DNA of 64,000 nucleotides, from positions 930,001 to 994,000 of the forward strand of contig CP075497.1 of NCBI GenBank assembly GCA_021613535.1. Direction: 5' to 3'. The position numbers were made by a program, and so were the translations under genes. The notes under the pieces were generated by a model, which was not told where the DNA came from, searched no databases, and saw only the letters and a list, made by a program, of their open reading frames with translations. The DNA is from Adineta vaga (Eukaryota > Rotifera). This document shows, one piece after another, positions 42,219 to 54,376 of this stretch. The first letter of the stretch is position 1. Every line of letters begins with the position of its first letter.

Positions 42219-43675
42219 CTTTCGGCTTGCTTAATAAACAAAAGTAAAATATTACTCTGAGTTGCAGCTAATAGTAACATGATTATTGTAACGTAAATAA
42301 TTTCAATTCATACGAAGTACATTACACGTCCTACTTTCTTTCACACAAGACACACATAAATATTAGTCCATACGTGATTTAATAAAATAGAAGAGAGAGG
42401 GAAAAGATAGAGTCAATATAACACACACAAGTACAAGTTTATACGTTAATCGATACAATGACGTCTACCCTTCGATCGATTGTTTGACCTTTTCTCTAAA
42501 TCGTTAAATGTTTACCCATGTATTGAAAGAAAATTGAGTATAGCTCATACTATTAAAGATCTATAAGGAGTTCTTACTGACGATATATTTGTTGCTAGTT
42601 GAAATAATTGCAATAACAGCGATGATGGTGTTTTTTCAAATACTTCCCAAAGGAAAAGACAAGTTAAATTATTCAAATTCATAATGAATATTCGAAAGTA
42701 TTTTGTTAAAAATACTGGATAAGTACGGTATAGTATAAATGTGAATAGCTCATTTTGATAATACACATTCAACACATTATTTATGTTGTTGATGCCAAAA
42801 ATCACGTTGAAATGGCAGAAATCTCTGTCCAAATATCATCATCGACTTTTCCGAAAAAAACAAACAGAAAAGTTGAATTTAAGAACGTTTAGTAAAGATA
42901 ATGAAAACGTAATTAATCGTTCCAAACGATATCGCCCTCAATGATACATTCATCCCTATCGATACTATGTGATATTATTGAATTTTTTAAATTCGGCATT
43001 TTCTTCAGCATTACTTCGAGAGAATCAAATCGACTCATAAATTTAGAGAGATCGAGTAATATTCAAATATATTTTCAACTTTGAATACAGTACGCTTTGC
43101 ACACAATGGTTATCAATGGCAAAGTCTCACTTCTCAGTATCTATCTAAACTCTAAGAGTTTGATTTTCTAATTCATTACATGACCACTTTTTTTAAAGAT
43201 CAAATATTCAACCATTGTGTTTTTCCAAGTCAAATTCTTCTATACTGGCATTTTTCAAAAGATAACCATTAAAATCAATTATATCCAATAGGTGAAGTCT
43301 TAATATCAATGCCGTTCATCACAATAATTGAATGAAGATGAAAGAATAGAAGTTCTTTTTTACATTTTACACAAGAAAATATTTAATTTACTAATAATTA
43401 AATACAAATATAGACTCTATTATAACCTTACAAACTGCACGAATGCACTTTTCTTCTGTTGATTATATTGAAGCTTTTTTTTTCTTCATTTAATTTACGC
43501 ATCGTATATATTCACTAAGAACGACCGAAATAATCCATTCCACTGAATGGTATGTTAGATTTAATCTTTAAAAAAACATATAAAAGTTATCTAATAAATA
43601 AACTCATTTTCTTTTATCTACGATATATAAAACTTTATTTTTGTGTCTAATTGATGAGAGTGCATTTTTATTAAT
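42219..43675. other. Intergenic, 1.5 kb; possible F-box-like relic
   Basis: On the minus strand 42545-42832 an open frame contains LTCLFLWEVFEKTPSSLLLQ and NISSVRTPYRSLIV, vaguely like the LRR part of bdelloid F-box proteins, but the evidence is weak. The remainder is AT-rich upstream sequence of the GPCR at 43676. Confidence 0.35.
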
Positions 43676-44653
43676 ATGACATTGTTGTACGATGTTCAAC
43701 AATTGGTTCTTTATACTGGTTATTTCTTGCTTATTACAGGTATCATTGGTAATGGAATTAATATTCTCGTATTTTCAAAAGTGCGTAGTTATCGTACTAG
43801 TCCCTGTACATTCTATTTTCTTATTGGTTCAATCGATAATATTTTATACATATTACTCAATTTAACAATTCGTATTTTAAGTATAGGTTATAATATCGAT
43901 GTTATTGGTACATCAAATATATGGTGTAAGATACGACAATATTTTCTAGTTACACCTGCAATAATATCTGTAACTTGTTCATGTTTAGCTACAATTGATC
44001 AATTTTTGATTACATCTAAAAATGTCTATCTTCGAAGATGTAGTCAAATTCAATGGGCTCATCGAATTGTATTCTTTATCATCATTATTTGGTCTCTTCA
44101 TGGAATTCCTCTTCTTGTGTTTTGTGGTATTTCTCCAATTACGAATACTTGTATGATACTGAATGCAAATTATGAAATTTATGCATTAGTATATCTAATT
44201 GGTATTATTTCTTTAATACCCATTGTAATAATGATTATATTTGGATGGTTAACTTACCATAATATTCATCAAAGAATAAATCTTGCTGAATTACAAATTG
44301 ATCGCCAATTAATAAAAATGAGTTTAATTCATATTGTACTTGTTACAATTAGTTTACTTCCATACGGTATTTACAATGCTTATAGTTTAATCACTAAAAA
44401 TTTTGTCAAAAATATTGATGAACAATTGAAAGAATATTTAGCTTCTTCGATTTTTACAATGGCAACATATTTATATTATACTGTATGTTATTTAATCAAT
44501 ATAATTGGTTTTATATTTGATTTTTTCGTTTTAGGGAAGTTGTTATACATTTTTGATATCATCGAAACGATTTCGACAAAAAGTAAAAGAAGAACTATTT
44601 TTCTGTCAACAAAAAAACAATGTGATGCCAATTTAACTATACACGCTCTATGA
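43676..44653 (+). CDS. Rhodopsin-like seven-TM receptor (GPCR, bdelloid type)
   Basis: 325 aa, intronless, ATG at 43676. TM1 contains ITGIIGNGINILVF, with the GN of rhodopsin-like receptors, followed by the loop SKVRSYRTSPCTFYFLIGSI, very typical of the bdelloid receptors ('LR..PC.FYL...S'). TM3 is preceded by CKIRQYF and carries a TCSCLATIDQFLITSK block in place of DRY. A Cys in the second extracellular loop (NTCMIL) can pair with the TM3 Cys. TM6 (HIVLVTISLLPYGIYNAYSL) keeps the Pro. The C-terminus differs from the usual family end: after the TM7 start (YTVCYLINIIGFIFDFFVLG) it ends in an unusual basic tail, so a late frameshift is possible. Ligand unknown. Related to the fragments at 3-326 and the gene at 36606. 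Confidence 0.75.
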   Translation: MTLLYDVQQLVLYTGYFLLITGIIGNGINILVFSKVRSYRTSPCTFYFLIGSIDNILYILLNLTIRILSIGYNIDVIGTSNIWCKIRQYFLVTPAIISVTCSCLATIDQFLITSKNVYLRRCSQIQWAHRIVFFIIIIWSLHGIPLLVFCGISPITNTCMILNANYEIYALVYLIGIISLIPIVIMIIFGWLTYHNIHQRINLAELQIDRQLIKMSLIHIVLVTISLLPYGIYNAYSLITKNFVKNIDEQLKEYLASSIFTMATYLYYTVCYLINIIGFIFDFFVLGKLLYIFDIIETISTKSKRRTIFLSTKKQCDANLTIHAL

Positions 44654-45393
44654 AATATCAAAAGTAAATTGTCTCATTTAGTTATCGATTATATACCAAG
44701 TATTCTCATCACTAACATTTTTTAGTTGATAATATATGTTACCTATTATATGAATGTAATAAAATTTTTAGAAGGAAAAGATTGTATATTAACGTATGAA
44801 CTTGATTTTTTTAAATAATTATTTGCAAAGGTGGATAACCTTGAATTTCTACGTGGGGTATTTAAGAGTGAATTTTTACATGAATAGATTTTATTCGATT
44901 TAAAGACCTTTAGAAAGTAATGTATGTATAACAATATGAAACATTTATAGTTACATATGGACAAAAAAGGATGAAATTCATTATCTTACTATTCATAATC
45001 ATGACGATACTACTTCACTTCACAAGTCTGAAATAATAGTACCTAATGTTTTATATCCACATTATTCAGATGAAACAATTGAATTTACTCCATGATGTCA
45101 TTCAATACAATTAACACCGCCCATAGAAAACTTGACTCGTCTAATACGAAATGAACATAATACAACTGAATTGAAGATCTTTTTTTTCATGCTTTGTCTA
45201 CAAAATTCTTTGTTATGGCCAATTTTTCTGTTGGTTTCTCTTGTCAGACAAATTGTGATATTCGTTTATAAGATTTCTCATAGTAAAGTTGATTCTAAAC
45301 GGATGTGAGTGAGAATTAGAAGAACACCCACACCCAGCTTTATTTCTTAAGCATAAAGTAGAATAATTAACAGGCATTGAATAGATGAATTTT
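44654..45393. other. Intergenic, 0.7 kb; foldback element at the 3' end of the giant gene
   Basis: Includes a worn foldback element (45298-45338) and, on the minus strand, an AATAAA at about 45350 that could serve the gene ending at 45394. No further gene. Confidence 0.5.
45298..45338. repeat. TGTGGG-type foldback element (copy 15, worn)
   Basis: GGATGTGAGTG arm, loop AGAATTAGAAGAA, CACCCACACCC arm. Confidence 0.55.
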
Positions 45394-48300
45394 TCAAGAA
45401 CATTCACATGTATTTAACAAAATATTTATAGTCTTATATTCAGTAGTTATAGTAATTATATCTTGACAATTATCATTGTTGAAATCTTTTATATAACTCA
45501 GAGACGGTTTACCAGTAACTTGACTTGAATAAATAAGTTGACTTTGAAAATTTTCATGGCGATCTCCAAGAAAACCATAGATTTCATAAGGATCATTCTT
45601 AGTGACAACAATATCTAAATGATTATCATTATTTACATCAACAAAAGCCGCGGATCCAATTGGTACACCCAATTTCATAATAACTTGTTTATAGAAATCA
45701 AACGTACCATTATTATATCGATAATACATAAAGACTGTATTTATCCGACTATGAACAAAAATAATGTCAGATTGAGAATTACTATCGAAGTCACCGATTA
45801 TCATATGCAGACTTGGAGTACGAAGGGGGATGAAAAACATTTTATTTAATTGAAAACTTCCATCAATATTTCCAAAAAATACATTGATATGAGAAGCTTT
45901 TTTATCCAGAACAATGATATCTAAATAATTATCACTATTCAAATCAGCAACAGCCAATTGATCTACGTAACTATTGATTTTTAAGAACAATATTAATGGT
46001 GATGAAAACGTTTTATCACCATTTCCAAAATATACATTTATATGACTATTATCCTCACCTCTAGTAATAATATCCAACTTAGTATCATTATTCACATCAA
46101 TTATAGGAGTATTTACTGCGATGGAAGGTAAAATTAAAAATCGCATATCATGTGTTTCGAATGTACCATCACCATTTCCAAACACTAAAGTCATATTTGT
46201 TTTTCCAATTATATGATTAAAATATTGTATAATCAAATCGAGTCGATTATCATTATTCAAGTCAGCGATACGAATCGCACCTATGATGAGAAAAGTACTA
46301 AATGGAAATGTAATCGCTTTTTGAAACGTATTATTGCCATTTCCTAGTAAGACATGAACATTTTCATTACGCTCACAATAAAAGATTAAATCAATTCGGT
46401 TATCAGCATTTATATCGGTAACAACACTTGCAGATAAAGTTATAGATGAACACAATGGATTAATTAATATTTGTTTATATTTAAATAGACACAATGGTTC
46501 TAAAAATATAAATTATAGAAGATTTTATGTTCATCTGTACATCAATAAATCTTCATGAACTAACCTGATGTATTTGATGTTACTGGTATTATTGTTGTAC
46601 TTAAAGTATCAATAGATGCCACATTTGTTGTTGTTGTTGTTGTTAAGGAAACTATTAAACAAATTTCAAAGAATTATATATTAAATCGTTACTATAAAAT
46701 GTATGATTTTCTTTTATCTCTAAATTTATATGAAAATTGATGAAGATATAAGTTTTTTTCTACTTACAGTTTTGTTTATAATATATTGAAAAACAACTAA
46801 TAGTAAATATTATACATATCAAAAGTAGAATTAAATATATTATCTTTCGAAACGATCGACTATGTAATACAATATTATTCCTAAATATAAAAGAAATTTA
46901 TGATTAAGAATAGAAATAAAAGATGATCTACTGTGATCTAATCTCAGTATTCGAAATAGTGTGTTGATTAGATGAATTTTGAATAGAATTAATCGGATGA
47001 ATAGAATTTATTTGTTTTTTTCGTTTATTATAAATTTTGAATATAATTTGTATTAGTTTTGGACAAATCCATTTGAGAACAATTGTTAAACCACCTTGAA
47101 GACCAAGTATAAGAGTAATAATATAGAAAATATTTAATTCTTCAATACGAGTGTAAGAACATATTAATGGTGAGCATTGCTCATAATACAATGAATAATT
47201 CTTATCTATGAACCAATCTTCAATAAATAAATGATTAATCAGTTCACGTACTGTTGTATTCTGTGAAAAACGACTGTCGATTTTTGAAAGAGGTTTTAAA
47301 AATGTTTTATAATTTGTATATTGTTGAATAAGATTAAGACATGATTGATTATAAAAACATTCAAGAGTTGATGAAAGAAATGATTGACTTGGAGTACATC
47401 CAATTTTCATACCATTGATTGGAATTTTTTTCGAAAAATCTTTTTCAATGAATGTTGCTTGAGATGTACAATTTGGTGAAATTCCACAGGAACATTCATC
47501 ATCATAAATTACAGCTTTTCCAGGTACATGAATGACGACATCTGTCGTCACTTCAGTAATAAATTCGACATTTGTTCCATACGTTGATATAAAAGCGTTT
47601 TCATAGAATATACTTTGAGTAAAGAAGAGAAGACGCAAGAATAAAACAGGAGCATTGGATTTTTTGTGCTCAATTAAGATATTGATATGATTATGAAAAT
47701 TACTTTCGGATAAAAGTTCAGTAGTAACGAATAATGATGTTAAAAATTCATTAATTGTATTATTTACTGATTTGATGGAAAGTTGACATAATTCTTGAAG
47801 ATATTGCAAATGAGCAGAAAGAAATCGACGATAATCTCTTTGTTCATATAGAGTTATATTGAAAATAAGTCCATTTACCAAATCGAGTTGCCATTTTTCC
47901 AAAACAAATTCACTTGAACAAATCTAATATTATAACAGAAACATTTAGCAATCAAGACTTATTTTAATCTATATTTTCTAAACCATTAATAATTCTATCT
48001 TACCGAATGAAAACTTGATTTAATTTCGACAAATTGATCATATTTTGATGCTATTATTGAGCATGTACATCGTAAGTCATCACCATAGAGTGTTCTCAAA
48101 TGACTATAGACAATGAAAGATGGTTTATTGAAATTTTCCGTTGAAATATATGGCTGAAACATCCCATAGAATATCAAAATACTGATGCCACTAGTAAATA
48201 ATATTAAATAAAGTCGAGTCGCCAATTGACCATAATGTTTCGCTGTAATTCGATCAACATTAGTTCCAAAATGACGTATTGTAAATATATTTAATTCAAC

Positions 48301-51300
48301 TATTGTAGTGCGTAAACGTTTAATTAGATTCAATATAATTCTTTTCGATCTATCAAGAAAATTAAGACGAACTAGAATGAAAATATTTTTTTCGAAATTC
48401 TATATTCCTATTTTAAGAAACGTCGGTTCTATTAATAAATAGTTACCTTCTGTTTTTTGGTTTGTTTTTCTTTTGAATATTTTCAAGAAGTTCAAAGATA
48501 AATTAACAAGATAAGGTGTTAAAATACGTAATGAAACGACAATACCACCAAGCATCGACACCAATGTTATAATTACTCCGATAAAAGTCGTCTTGCGAAT
48601 TTTTTGAGAATAAGAACAATATAATGGTGCACAAGATTTATAGAATAGTTCATACGATAAGACAGGATTCCATTGTTCAATCATCAATTCTTCGATGATT
48701 ATTGAAAACGATGTGTTTGGAGGATATCGACTCGCAGTTGGATCATAAACGAGAGGTTGTAGATTAAATGATGATGAAAAATCTAAGAAATATTCATCTC
48801 CATTGTCTAAATAGCTTAACACAATTGGAAAACAATCTGAATCTTTATATAAACATTGAAATGTCGAGAATAGAAGTGAATCCATAGCAAGACAACCTTG
48901 AAACCAACCGTCTATATTATAGATAGAACGTGCCGTTTGAATAAATGCTGGAATTTTACAATGTGGATTTATGACACAGTTACATTTGCCTAATGATGAA
49001 TTCCTTTCTGGAATTTCATTTAACATAAATTGAAACTATAAGGAAAATGATTTACATTTATTTTTAATTTCAATCCTATTCTTTCTTAAATCCATATCGA
49101 TAAGATAATTACAGACGTTAAAAGCAAATCAATTGAACATACTTGTGCTGTTTTATGATTATTTGTTTTATTTATCACTATATTCAAGTTCAAACCGAAT
49201 TGATTATCATGTGTTAACAGTGTCATATATCCCTTGTAAAATTGATCAACTTGCATAATAAGACTCACAATATCTTTTTGAAAACTAAAATTGTCAACTG
49301 TTGAATAATAAAATTGATTGAGAGTTGCATTAAGTTGTTTAATAAAATTCATTTCATTCATCATAGAAGAAGCAATGAAGAATTGATTAAGAAATTGATC
49401 GATCGCATCAACAATCGTTTTGTTAGCTAATTGACAAAGATCAGATAAGATTTGAAATTGTGAATATGCTTGACTACGCCAATCATTAGAACTAATGTAC
49501 CATGCATTGCTCTTTATTATTTCAATCCAACTATTATGAACGAAACTACTTGAACATATTTGATGAAAAATTGGAGAAAAAAATAGAAAGTTTTTATAAG
49601 ATATTGTTTTATTTGAACATGGACATCGAAGTGCTGATAAATTTTTAATTTCTAATGAACTATAAGTTTTCAGTGTAGGATTTCGTTCATATTTTGTTAC
49701 TGTTTCATTGCGTAATGATGTGAATAGACAGAGAGCAAATGTTGAACCTAATATTTCAAAGAAAAATAAAAATCCTTCATATATAATTCATAAAAAATTT
49801 ACCAAATAATAAAATGAAATAAACACGAGTAATAATTCGTTGCTGTCTGATATCATTTTCTGTTCGATGATGTATATTTTTGAATAAATTTAATTTCTTT
49901 ATTGATTTTATTATTTTAAATACTTTTGTAATTAGATGATTTAAATTAATTTTTAATTTAAATAATATATGAATAGAATATGATGCAATTAAATGAAGTA
50001 TAATTGTAAGACCACCACAAAGACTAATAAATAGAGTTATAGAAGAAGATAAATTTATTCCACCTTTTATTGTATATGTACACATGGATGGTGAACATTG
50101 ACTAAAATATGATAAATAATCGATTTCTAATGACCAATTTTCAATGAAAAAACGATTTAAATAATTAATTATAGAGATATTTTTGTAGCCTGATGATAAA
50201 ATTGAATTATTCAAATTATTATATGTCTAAATATAATAATAAAAAAAATTATTAAATCTAAAAATAACATTATCATACAAACTTGATTTAGATTTGGAAA
50301 ATATTTCAATAATAATTGAATACAATTGAAATCATAAAAACAATCTAATGTACCTGCAAGAAGTGATTCAAGAGGAGTTAATCCTACAAAAAAACCTTTG
50401 ACAATTGTAAAATTGGGCATTGGTCTGATTCTAGATCTACGTAGGAGATGTTTAATATCCTCTGAGAATGAAGAGAAAGTAGCTGAGATCATTGAATGTC
50501 TGATGACGTATCCTTGATTAGTTTCATTTTCATCTACAGTTACAGTCGTTACACGAATTCTGAACCTTTTGTTATTTATGTTGTCTACTTCAATTATCCA
50601 ATTGGTACTGAGACCTGTGACTAAATAATGTCCTTGAATTGTTCTTCTCAAATAATTCAAGAATGACATTACTTGAACAGATGCACTGTCTTTTTGTAAT
50701 TCAAGAATATCATCTACTTCTTTTTGAATTTTCATCCCAGCAATAAGTTCAATAGAAATCAAATCAGTATTGTCAATAGTTTTACGAATTTGATTAATGA
50801 TTTCATTTGAAAGTAAATTAAATTTGGATAGAAGTTTAAACTAAATTAACAAAAAAGAAAAACATGTATAAAAAAAATATAATATTAACTCACCTGTGAA
50901 TAAGCTGTTGTTCGAAAATCCCATACACCAAACTCACTTGCATTTGCAAAATATAAACCTTCAATCCATTGTTTATCAATAAAAATACTTGAACATATAG
51001 GATGCATTGTGATTTTGTGTGTAACAAAACTTTTATACGGTATTGTTATTGTTTTACATGGACATGAAAGAGTTTGTCCATGATCAGAAGATAGTTTATT
51101 AAAAAGATCAGGTGTTATATTGGAAATAACAACCGTTTTCGGTTCAATTTTTATCAAAGTAACATAAAACAATATATAAAGGCATACTAAAATAAGTTTA
51201 AAAAAACTCAGTCGTTTATGATGCAAATGATATTTTGTACAAAAAAACATATTCGATGTTATATACCTGTACGAAGTGTAATGTACAACCAAGTTTTATA

Positions 51301-51426
51301 TTTTTGATGTTTAAGAACTATAACTGGGTCTTCAGTATTATCATCATAATCATTTTCTTCTAACATAAAAAGATTATAATTTGATACTTTTTCATAAATC
51401 CATTTGAAAAAATTTTTTCTCTTCAT
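45394..51426 (-). CDS. Giant polymodular membrane protein: three two-TM Cys-rich modules, TM, Thr stalk, FG-GAP propeller
   Basis: Eleven exons: 51426-51267, 51186-50894, 50840-50283, 50226-49803, 49747-49143, 49035-48447, 48371-48004, 47923-46932, 46880-46768, 46651-46565, 46499-45394. Sum 5295 nt, 1764 aa; every junction keeps phase. Modules 1-3 (about residues 1-425, 426-880, 881-1325) each have an N-terminal TM, a CxC pair (CPC, CPC, CTC), the block H-x-(I)-C-S-S-x-F...W, a GC...L(S/A)(S/G)T(F/L)(E/Q/D)CFY-like block, C-x-P-x-x-C-x-Y and a last TM with GGLT. Module 1 runs into module 2 inside one exon (50226-49803). Then a seventh TM (about 1342-1361), a Thr-rich stretch and seven FG-GAP repeats with DxNxDxxxD calcium loops (e.g. 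DLNNDNRLD). Predicted cell-surface protein with the propeller outside. The start could lie further upstream. Module family not recognised. Confidence 0.7.
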
Positions 51427-53016
51427 TTTCGTTAAGTCGATTTTAAGAATTGATTCTGAAATGAAAATATTTTCTATGATGGTGAATATATGAGTATAGT
51501 CGTTTCTATAGTTGGGGAATATTATTTTTCAACATTCCAGTTTTCTACATAAATCTTTCTGAGTAGATCAAAATGAATACTTACTTGAATATTAGATTTA
51601 TTATATATTTCAAAAATATTCTTATCTTACACAAAACTTTAAAATATATTTATACTGTCTTGTTATATTTCTGTGCCTACTCAATAATATTTTTTTCATT
51701 GACGTCAATGCTCATAAGAGTTATTCATCTTTTCTTTTTAAATCTATTTCAAATACACATGATTGATATGCCTCTATAAGCATAATTAAATTTATTAGAA
51801 TGAATTACCATGCATGCATTTGATATGTTTGTTCAATATTAAGTATATGAAACTCAGTTATTCGTATTTATTTTAACTCTTTTAATTTTTAAGAAAAAAA
51901 TAGAGAAAATTTTCTTATTGGAAAAGATAAAAGTTATTTCATCAATAGTGTCAAACTTGAAACTTGAATTTAATTTTCGATGGCACTTCGTGCTTCCAAC
52001 TCCGCAACTTTGCTAGTAAGACGTTTTTCCGACCGAGACATATTTACACCAGCACCTGCTAAACGTTATCAATAAAATATTCCAATCCACGCACATACCA
52101 TCACTCTCAATCTGTTAATATCTCTCTGCACCCTCAGCACACCTTCCCTCGTGCCCTCGAAGATTTCAATTGGACAATTTAGTCTGAAATAGTCAGTGTT
52201 AAATTTCAATTGAAATTTTGTTTTTCAATTGAATATAAGTTTCAAGCTTGACATGTATGGAGGATTGAGTGTGTGTGATTCTGACAGTATCTTCATCTTG
52301 ACCCTAATTTTGGTCCTATCAATCTAATCGTATCTAGAAATCGTAACGAAAGATATCCAAAACTCCAAGATCAAGTACCAATACAATCTTATGTTCAAAT
52401 AATTGTATCTGGTAGTTATCTTGATTATGTATCTTATCTAGCTAAAGTGAATAAACTCAGACGACTTTCAGATGTAAAATGAAGTTCGACGCCGATATAG
52501 AAAAAAAAGGTAAGGCTTTAAATCCATACTTAATATCCAAAAATCTGATCTGTACCATCATTTCAACATACATGTATGAAATTCCACAGCAACCGAGAAA
52601 TTGAGCAAACATTAGTACAATGTTTTTAAACTGACAATCATCAGTATTTAATTACTTTTCGTTTATGTTCGAGAAGAGTTGCTGATACAGTAATCATCAC
52701 ATAGATTCACGTGCAGATTTCAAATGAAATAACATTAGACAACTGAATACCAACAAGAACCATGTGTAAATCAACTATAACGAAGAAGGGAGTAAGTGAG
52801 AGGGTATGAGTAGACGTTAGTGTGAATAATCTAAAGAGAAGATCTCACAATCACACGCTCAAGTAAACATACACTAATATTTCTATTTCCATTCAAACTT
52901 GTGTAGTTTCTTGAATATATTTATCATTTCTTTATTTATTAATTTTCAATTGACAAAATAAAATCTTCCACAAACGACAAATATTATTCATAAATCATTT
53001 TGGTATAAGACCAATT
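51427..53016. other. Intergenic, 1.6 kb; relic and foldback element
   Basis: On the minus strand about 52065-51975 a short frame (NMSRSEKRLTSKVAELEARS, then AIEN and stop) looks like a coiled-coil tail without any partner. Worn foldback arms lie at 52797-52863. A C-rich patch (52080-52165) may be another worn element. No gene supported. Confidence 0.4.
52797..52863. repeat. TGTGGG-type foldback element (copy 16, worn)
   Basis: GTGAGAGGGTATGAGTAG arm and CTCACAATCACACGCTCAAG arm; ends match the CTTGAG terminus of better copies. Confidence 0.5.
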
Positions 53017-54130
53017 TCAATCATCAATATAAAACTTTTGCACTATATAATTGAAATAATCCGCAATATATAGATTTCCTTGTCGATCGAATGATATATC
53101 GTTCAGAATACAGTAATTATATGATTCTTGTACACATCTACGTAAATCAACAATAATGCTACCTTCTCGAGATCCATTTGACCAACGCATCACTCGATGT
53201 TTGCCAGCTTCAGCCACATAAACATTACTCAAATGATCGACAATCAATCCTTTGGGATCAGTTAATTGATTGAGATTATCACCATCATCATGCCCACCAG
53301 CAACAACAATTCCTTCTTTTGCGTCTTTTAACCATTTCATCACACGATGGTTGGCCATATCCGATACATAAACTGAATAATCTCGATCGACCCAGAGAGT
53401 ACTAGGAGAAAAGAGTTGATTGGAATCATTTCCTTTTCCATTTCCACCAGCTACAACTTCTCCATCTTTTGCTCCTTGTTTCCATCGTATTACTGAATTA
53501 TTCATCGGATCAGTGAAGTAAAGATCTCCATTATTATCTAAAGCCAACCCGTCGCACATAATTTCTGAGACAATTATTTGTGGGTTTTTCAGATTTCCAA
53601 GAGACCATTTCACAACTCGATCATTACCTGAATCGCAAATGATGAGCGAATTAGTCTCTTTATCAATAACCACATCTGTTGGAAAAAATAACTGATTTAT
53701 TCCATCTCCAGGACCGTTTCCACCTGCAACAACTTCACCATAGTTTGCATCTGAAATGCATTTAACAACACGATGATTGTAGTGATCAGTAATATAAACC
53801 GATCCATCATCATCAATATCGATTCCGTGAGGTTGATTGAGTTGATATAATTCATCACCCTGTCCACGACCTCCAGCGAAGATAATTCCATTTTGTTTCC
53901 ATTTGGTATTAGTATTAACTAATATAAATGAAAGAAATTAATCGATCAAGTAATACTCAAGATTTAATGTTTAAATTAGTTTTTTTTCTCGGATAAGGTC
54001 ATCACAAATGTGAAAATCAAAAAGAAAGATTTTATTTTCATAGAATCAACTCTAGGTAAATAACTCATCTTTTATGAAGATTCATTGTTTTTTTCGAGAG
54101 ATATATACTTCTTCCTGTTGTTGTTGATGT

Positions 54131-54168
<38 letters not shown>

Positions 54169-54376
54169 ATGTTGTTGATGTTGTTGATGTTGATGTTATC
54201 GTTGTTATTGTAGTTGAGATTTTTTCTTGTGAATTCTTCATTCTTTTCGTAATAATAGTTTTTGCAATAATTACTCCTGATAGAATCGAAATAGCAACAA
54301 TAATAAAACATATAATCCAAATGGATTTTCTGTTTTGATAATGACCACATCTAAAACAAAAATCTTTTTCTATCAT
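53017..54376 (-). CDS. Type II membrane protein with Thr-rich stalk and NHL-repeat propeller
   Basis: Exon 1 54376-about 54111; exon 2 about 53923-53017, joined by an intron (GTATAT...ATTAG, about 187 bp) that keeps frame as GRINTNTKW. Residues about 19-43 form one TM (IWIICFIIVAISILSGVIIA). A stalk of about 40 residues is almost pure Thr/Ser (coded by an ACA/ACC/TCA microsatellite at 54120-54215). The rest is about six NHL repeats of the form 'P.G(I/L).(V/D)...(G/S)(N/S).(Y/V)V(T/S)D..NHRV(M/V)KW' with intervening G-E-V-V-A-G-G-N-G motifs. NHL propellers bind protein or RNA partners; here the domain would be extracellular. The gene stands between the two giant module genes and has the same TM/Thr-stalk/propeller layout as the C-terminus of the first. 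A TAA directly precedes the Met. Confidence 0.75.

Noticed and set aside
42545-42832. F-box/LRR-like reverse frame
   Set aside because: Only a faint resemblance in two segments; kept as a remark in the intergenic entry.
45394-51426. DEG/ENaC or P2X assignment for the two-TM modules
   Set aside because: The topology fits but I see no sequence motif of those families; kept only as a hypothesis in the findings.
54120-54215. Trinucleotide run as an isolated microsatellite
   Set aside because: It is in frame and codes the Thr-rich stalk of the NHL protein.
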